DNA of 40,024 nucleotides from Lysobacteraceae bacterium PS02065 (GTDB lineage Bacteria > Pseudomonadota > Gammaproteobacteria > Xanthomonadales > Rhodanobacteraceae): assembly GCA_029959555.1 (NCBI GenBank), contig JASCPI010000046.1, positions 1 through 40,024 on the forward strand, written 5' to 3'. This document shows positions 35,365 to 40,024 of this stretch, piece by piece (position 1 is the first letter of the stretch; every line of letters begins with the position of its first letter). The notes under the pieces are model-generated. The model was not told the DNA's origin, did no database searches, and worked only from the letters and a program-made list of their open reading frames with translations. Position numbers and translations under genes: made by a program.

Positions 35365-38300
35365 TCAGGCAGGCGTTCCCGCATCGATCGCCTCGAGCGC
35401 CTTCGACAGGCGCTTGGGAGATACCGGCGAAGGCGTGCCGAGCTCCTGCGCGAACAGCGACACGCGCAACTCCTCGATGAGCCAGCGGAACGTCGCGAGC
35501 GAGGACGGCGTGGCGCCGCTCGCGCGGCGCTTGAGGTATTCGCGCCAGTAGCCGTGCACCTGCAGCATGCGCGCCTGGTCGCGTACGGGATCCTGGCGCA
35601 GGCGCTCGGCGCGCAGGCGCATCGCACGCACGTAGCGCGGCAGGTGCGCGAGCTGCGAGGCCGGCGTGTCGCGCAGGAAGCCCGGCGCGAGCAGTTCGTC
35701 GCGTTGCTCACGCAGGTCGGCGTAGTTCGCGCCGGCGAAACCCATCAGCGGCGGATCGAGCCACTGCAGCAGCTCGGCATGCGCCTCGATGATCGCCTCG
35801 GCGACCTTGAGGCGCTCGACCGCGGCCGGGAACAGCTCGGCTGCGATCGTCGCACGCAGGGATTCGAATACGTCGCGCGTGCGCGCCTCGGGTGCGTGAT
35901 GATGCAGCCTCTCGGCGAGCGCGGCCTCCACGAGATCGGCACGCAAGGTCTCGGCACTGCCGAGCGCGGCCCAGCGCAGCGCGACCGAGTTGGCCAGCGG
36001 AAGCTGGCGGCGCGCCTGCTTGATGCGGTCGGCGAGCGCGCGCCGCAGCAAACGCTCCACACCATGGCGGTGCTCGGCACGCGCCTCGTCGGCGCGTTCG
36101 AACACGCGCAGCGCGACGCTGTCACCGAGGTCGACGAGCGCCGGGTACGCGGCCAGGCCGCCCGGCGAGACGATGCGTTCGGGGATCGCCTCGAGATCGA
36201 AGCCGTCGACGTCCTCGCGCGTGAGATCGGCATCGGCCTGCGCCGAGAACGCACTGCGCGCGGCCTGCCCCCACTGCGCCTGCAGCGCCGCAAGGTCACG
36301 CCCTTCGGCCAGCGTGCGGCCGTTGGGATCGTGCACGCGGAAACGCATCGACAGGTGCGCGGGAACGTCGATGCCGTCGAAATCGGAAGCGTGGATCGCC
36401 ACGCCGGTGACGCGCTGCAGGTAGTCGGCGAGCGCGACCGCCAGCGCGCGCTCGCGCGACGCGGGGACCAGCGTCTCGACGAACGCACGCGCGAAATCGG
36501 GCGCCGGCACGAAATTGCGCCGCAGCGCCTTGGGCAGGCCGCGGATCATCTCCGCGACCTTTTCGACGAGCAGGCCCGGCACGAGCCATGCGGCCTGCTG
36601 CGCGCCGAGCGCGTTCACGAACGCGAGCGGCACCTGCACGGTCACGCCGTCGGCGGCGTCGCCGGGCATGAAGCGGTACTCGAGGCGCAGGCGTTGTCCG
36701 GCGACCTCGAGGCGGGTCGGGAAATCCTCGGCGGCGATGCCGGCGCGCGTGGCCATGAGGTCGTCGAGCGACCAGCGCAGTGCCGCCTGTTCGGCCGGCG
36801 GCGCCTTGCGGTACCAAGCCTCGAGCGCGGCGGTGGAGTTCACCTCGACCGGCAACTTGCCGGCGAAGAACGCGGCGCGTTCGGCCGGCTCGCGCAGCAG
36901 GCCCGAACGACGCTGGCGCGCCTCGATCTCGAGTGCCTCGGCGAGCACACGCGCGTTGGCACGCACGAAATCGGCGCGCGTGTCGATCTCGCCGGTCGCC
37001 AGCGCCTCGCGCACGAAGATCGCGTGCGCTTCTTCGGGGTCCTGACGCGCGAACGTGACGACACGGTTCTCGGCCAGCGCGAGGCCGAACAGGTTGACGT
37101 GCTCGTAAGCGAGCACGGCGCCGCGCTTGCGCGACCAGTGCGCGTCGCGCCACGAACGGCGCACGAGGTGCGCGGCCTGTTGCTCGATCCACGCCGGCTC
37201 CACGCGCGCGTTCTGCATCGCGTAGATCTTGCCGATGTCGAGGATCTGCCCGGCGAGGATCCATTGCGGCGGCGACTTGGCCAGTGCCGAGCCCGGGAAC
37301 ACGCCGAAGCGGCGCTCGCGCGGACCGCGGTACTGGCCGCGCTCGTCCTTGCGGCCGACCTGGGTCGGCCAGCCCGACAGCAGGCAGCGGTGCACGGCCT
37401 CGTGCAGCGCGTCGCCTTCGAGCGGCGACGCGGCGTCGCGCGCCTTCGCGCGAGGCCGGGCCGGGCCGTCGTCGCCGAGCACGACGAGCTGGCGGTGCAG
37501 CTCGCGCCACTCGCGCATGCGCAGGAACGACAGGAAACGCTCCTGGCACCAGTCGCGCAGGCGCGACTGCGTGAGCTCCGCATGCGCCTCGCTGTACGCG
37601 GCCCACAGCACCAGCACGCCGAGGAAGTCCGATTTCGCGACCACGAACGGCGCGTGCGCCGCATCGGCCTGCTGGCGCGCATCGGCCGGGCGTTCGCGCG
37701 GATCCTGGATGCTCAGGAAGGCCGCGAGCACGAGCAGTTCGCGCTCGACGCCGAGGCGCGTCGCCTCGACGAGCATGCGCGCGAGCGACACGTCGACCGG
37801 CACGCGTGCGATCTCGCGGCCGACCGGGGTGAGCCGGCGCTGTTCGTCGATCGCGCCGATCTCGAGCAGGCGCCGGTAACCGTCGCCGATCGCGCGCTCC
37901 GACGGCGCTTCGACGAACGGGAACGCGGCGACATCGCCGAGGCCGAGGCTCAGCATGCGCAGGATCACGCCGGCCAGCGAGGTGCGCAGGATCTCGGGAT
38001 CGGTGTAGCGAGGCCGCGTGGTGTAGTCGTCCTCGGCATACAGGCGGTAACAGATGCCGGGCCCGACGCGACCGCAGCGGCCCTTGCGCTGGTCGGCCGC
38101 GGCCTGCGAGATCGGCTCGATGTGCAGGCGCTCGAGCTGGCTGCGCTGGCTGTAGCGCTTGACGCGTGCGGTACCGGTGTCGACGACGTAACGGATGCGC
38201 GGCACCGTCAGCGAGGTCTCGGCGACGTTGGTCGCGAGCACGATGCGGCGCTTGGTGCCGGGGCGGAACACGCGGTCCTGCTCGGTCGCCGACAGGCGCG

Positions 38301-39318
38301 CGTACAGCGCGAGCACTTCGGTCTCGCGGTACTGGCGGCGCGCGAGCGCGAGGTGCGCATCGCGGATCTCGCGCTCGCCGGGCACGAAGATCAGCACGTC
38401 GCCACGCGGATCCTCGGCGGTGATCTCGTCGATCGCGGCGACGATCTGCTCGGTCGTGCCCGATTCGCGCGGCGCGCGCGGACCGTCGTTGCGGCGCGCG
38501 CCGTGCCCGCCCGGCGGCGACGCCTTCGCGGATTCGCGCTCGCGCGACTCGAGCGGGCGCCAGCGCACCTCGACCGGATAGGTGCGGCCTTCGACCTCGA
38601 TCACGGGCGCATCGCCGAAATGCTCGGCGAAGCGTGCGGTGTCGATCGTCGCCGAGGTCACCACGAGCTTGAGGTCGGGACGCTTCGCGAGCAGGCGCTT
38701 GAGGTAGCCGAGCAGGAAGTCGATGTTGAGGCTGCGCTCGTGCGCCTCGTCGAGGATGATCGTGTCGTAGGCGCCGAGCCAGGCATCGCCCTGCGTTTCG
38801 GCCAGCAGGATGCCGTCGGTCATGAACTTGACCAGCGCGTCCTCGCCGACCTGCTCGGTGAAGCGCACCTGGAAGCCGACGAGGTCACCGACGCTCGTGC
38901 CGAGCTCGCTCGCGACGCGGCGCGCGACCGTGCGCGCGGCGATGCGGCGCGGCTGCGTGCAGCCGATCATGCCGGCGCGGCCACGCCCCGCCGCGAGGCA
39001 CAGCTTGGGCAGCTGCGTGGTCTTGCCGGAACCGGTCTCGCCGGCCAGTACGACGACCTGATGGTCGCGGATCGCGGCGACGATCTCGTCCGCGCGCGCG
39101 GCGATCGGCAGCGATGCGTCGATGGCGATCACGGGCACGCGTGCGGCGCGGCGCGCGACGATCGCCGTCGAGGCCTCGATGTCGGCGGCGAGCTTCGCGA
39201 TCGCGTCGGCATTCGCCTCGCCGGGGCGCGACAGCCTGCGCAGGCGGCCGATCAGGCGCCCGCGGTCGCGGCTGAGCACGCCGTCGAGGGCGGACTGGAG
39301 GGATTTCAGGTCGGACAT
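35365..39318 (-). CDS. hrpA: ATP-dependent RNA helicase HrpA
   Basis: This 1317-residue DEAH-box RNA helicase is full length (E. coli about 1300). Walker A GETGSGKTT lies near residue 93, the DEAH box is in ILDEAHERS, SAT is in VTSATID, and motifs V/VI are ATNVAETSLT and QRKGRCGRVGPG. These are followed by the HA2/OB region and the long C-terminal HrpA domain (DUF3418), which ends WLIEELRVSLFAQELGT. In E. coli HrpA frees stalled and collided ribosomes. ATG 39318 (MSDLKSLQSALDG) fits the family, and the open frame to 39363 has no signal. No Shine-Dalgarno is visible. It diverges from the Dps-like gene with 171 nt between starts. Confidence 0.96.
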   Translation of the reverse strand: MSDLKSLQSALDGVLSRDRGRLIGRLRRLSRPGEANADAIAKLAADIEASTAIVARRAARVPVIAIDASLPIAARADEIVAAIRDHQVVVLAGETGSGKTTQLPKLCLAAGRGRAGMIGCTQPRRIAARTVARRVASELGTSVGDLVGFQVRFTEQVGEDALVKFMTDGILLAETQGDAWLGAYDTIILDEAHERSLNIDFLLGYLKRLLAKRPDLKLVVTSATIDTARFAEHFGDAPVIEVEGRTYPVEVRWRPLESRERESAKASPPGGHGARRNDGPRAPRESGTTEQIVAAIDEITAEDPRGDVLIFVPGEREIRDAHLALARRQYRETEVLALYARLSATEQDRVFRPGTKRRIVLATNVAETSLTVPRIRYVVDTGTARVKRYSQRSQLERLHIEPISQAAADQRKGRCGRVGPGICYRLYAEDDYTTRPRYTDPEILRTSLAGVILRMLSLGLGDVAAFPFVEAPSERAIGDGYRRLLEIGAIDEQRRLTPVGREIARVPVDVSLARMLVEATRLGVERELLVLAAFLSIQDPRERPADARQQADAAHAPFVVAKSDFLGVLVLWAAYSEAHAELTQSRLRDWCQERFLSFLRMREWRELHRQLVVLGDDGPARPRAKARDAASPLEGDALHEAVHRCLLSGWPTQVGRKDERGQYRGPRERRFGVFPGSALAKSPPQWILAGQILDIGKIYAMQNARVEPAWIEQQAAHLVRRSWRDAHWSRKRGAVLAYEHVNLFGLALAENRVVTFARQDPEEAHAIFVREALATGEIDTRADFVRANARVLAEALEIEARQRRSGLLREPAERAAFFAGKLPVEVNSTAALEAWYRKAPPAEQAALRWSLDDLMATRAGIAAEDFPTRLEVAGQRLRLEYRFMPGDAADGVTVQVPLAFVNALGAQQAAWLVPGLLVEKVAEMIRGLPKALRRNFVPAPDFARAFVETLVPASRERALAVALADYLQRVTGVAIHASDFDGIDVPAHLSMRFRVHDPNGRTLAEGRDLAALQAQWGQAARSAFSAQADADLTREDVDGFDLEAIPERIVSPGGLAAYPALVDLGDSVALRVFERADEARAEHRHGVERLLRRALADRIKQARRQLPLANSVALRWAALGSAETLRADLVEAALAERLHHHAPEARTRDVFESLRATIAAELFPAAVERLKVAEAIIEAHAELLQWLDPPLMGFAGANYADLREQRDELLAPGFLRDTPASQLAHLPRYVRAMRLRAERLRQDPVRDQARMLQVHGYWREYLKRRASGATPSSLATFRWLIEELRVSLFAQELGTPSPVSPKRLSKALEAIDAGTPA

Positions 39319-39395
39319 CGGGACAGCAGCACCTGCAGGCGACGGCGTGCGGAACGACCGCACGGCGCGCTGGTTTTCCGTTCAGACGGACCGCA

Positions 39396-39401
39396 TATGA
39401 T
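39396..39401 (+). promoter_or_regulatory. -10 box TATGAT upstream of the Dps-like gene
   Basis: TATGAT lies 88 nt before ATG 39490, within the divergent hrpA/dps region. The best upstream partner (TGGTTT, 39371-39376) has a 19-nt spacer, so the -35 is weak, as expected for an activated or stationary-phase promoter. No clear OxyR or Fur box was seen. Confidence 0.45.
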
Positions 39402-39489
39402 AGCCCGCCGGCCCGGCCGGGCACGAACGACCGCCACGCACGCGCCATCCGCCACGCGACGCCACTCCACCTGCCTCGAGGAACGATCC

Positions 39490-39957
39490 ATGGCCATCGA
39501 TATCGGTATCTCCGCGAAGGATCGCAAGAAGATCGCCGACCACCTGTCCAAGGTGCTCGCCGACACGTACTCGCTGTACCTCAAGACGCACAACTTCCAC
39601 TGGAACATCACCGGGCCGATGTTCAACAGCCTGCACGTGATGTTCGAGACGCAGTACAACGAGCTCTGGACGGCCGCCGACGTCATCGCCGAGCGCATCC
39701 GCAGCCTCGACGTCTACGCGCCGGGTTCGTACACCCAGTTCGGCAAGCTCACCTCGATCAAGGAAGAGACCGGCGTGCCGGAGTGGAAGGACATGGTCCA
39801 GCAGCTCGTCGACGGCCACGAGACCGCCGCACGCACGGGCCGCGCCGCGTTCAAGGCCGCCGACGCGGCCGACGACCAGCCGACCGCCGACCTCATCACG
39901 CAGCGCCTCGAGGCGCACGAGAAGACCGCCTGGATGCTGCGCTCGCTGCTCAAGTGA
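39490..39957 (+). CDS. dps: Dps-family DNA-protecting ferritin
   Basis: The 155-residue four-helix protein is expected to assemble into a 12-mer that oxidises and stores iron with hydrogen peroxide, protecting DNA. The Dps signature is intact: H37 (THNFHWNITG), H49 (FNSLHVMFE), E53, D64 and E68 (DVIAERIRSL) fit the inter-subunit ferroxidase ligands His-x11-His-x3-Asp/Glu-x10-Asp-x3-Glu, with Glu in place of the usual Asp at 53. The N-terminus MAIDIGISAKDRKK is short with few Lys/Arg, so strong DNA binding is doubtful. GAGGAA at 39478-39483 precedes the ATG by 6 nt. It stands alone, followed by a terminator-like hairpin. Confidence 0.95.
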   Translation: MAIDIGISAKDRKKIADHLSKVLADTYSLYLKTHNFHWNITGPMFNSLHVMFETQYNELWTAADVIAERIRSLDVYAPGSYTQFGKLTSIKEETGVPEWKDMVQQLVDGHETAARTGRAAFKAADAADDQPTADLITQRLEAHEKTAWMLRSLLK

Positions 39958-39963
39958 TCGCCC

Positions 39964-39992
39964 GGCGGGCCGCGCAGCGCGCGCGGCCCGCC
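39964..39992. terminator. Terminator-like hairpin after dps
   Basis: A perfect 12-bp GC stem GGCGGGCCGCGC/GCGCGGCCCGCC with a 5-nt loop begins 7 nt after the dps stop. No T run follows. Confidence 0.6.
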
Positions 39993-40024
39993 CGTCCCCG
40001 CCCTCGCATCACGCGGCGCAACGC

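Noticed and set aside
35554..39489. Long plus-strand open frame opposite hrpA running into dps
   Set aside because: Only the last 155 codons (from 39490) are a real gene; the rest is an antisense shadow of hrpA without a start signal.

Overview
This is a contiguous piece of a very GC-rich gammaproteobacterial chromosome. It looks like the order Lysobacterales/Xanthomonadales, possibly a Rhodanobacteraceae relative such as Dokdonella. That placement is inferred from several signs: a damX-like SPOR gene running into hemE, -10 boxes of the TAGAAT/TACACT type lying just before starts, two large secreted S8 proteases carrying an IFKDGFD linker, and frequent GTG/TTG starts. I see no tRNA, rRNA, IS element, phage gene or CRISPR array. 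The window reads as core chromosome with a few lineage-specific secreted proteins. Coding density is very high: no gene-free stretch reaches 300 bases, and three convergent gene pairs end within 4 bases of each other.

Layout. Bases 1-1522 hold the end of a SPOR-domain cell-division protein and hemE, overlapping by 4 nt. Bases 1519-5082 (minus) encode a membrane hybrid sensor kinase with about 14 periplasmic propeller blades. Bases 5170-9906 (plus) carry a membrane GTPase, YceI, cytochrome b561, a second YceI and a second GTPase, so two related GTPases bracket a small redox/lipid-binding operon. Then come a small glutaredoxin-like gene (minus) and the iron-sulfur L-serine ammonia-lyase (plus). 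Bases 11773-17690 (minus) hold two paralogous subtilisin-type proteases with PA inserts, each with its own promoter and intrinsic terminator.

Bases 17969-22850 (minus) carry a YoaA/DinG-type iron-sulfur helicase, a small TPR-like lipoprotein and penicillin-binding protein 1B. Diverging from the last is a 1463-residue protein with three glycosyltransferase domains (23007-27398). Bases 27400-32976 (minus) hold a TANGO2/NRDE protein, a transmembrane Ser/Thr kinase with four tandem periplasmic modules, and RelA. Bases 33103-35349 contain an unrecognised secreted protein and, divergently, two paralogous small secreted proteins. The window ends with HrpA (minus) and a Dps-family ferritin (plus).

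Functional themes are envelope and cell wall (SPOR, PBP1B, glycosyltransferase, lipoprotein), signalling and stress (hybrid kinase, Ser/Thr kinase, RelA, Dps, YoaA, HrpA), heme/redox (HemE, b561, YceI, glutaredoxin) and secretion of proteases. No obvious defence or secondary-metabolite system is present. The stretches most worth a second look are the GTPase-YceI-b561-YceI-GTPase module, the paired proteases with their shared leader element, the three-domain glycosyltransferase, the four-module kinase ectodomain and the paired small secreted proteins. All functions are inferred from sequence by eye; no database search was run.
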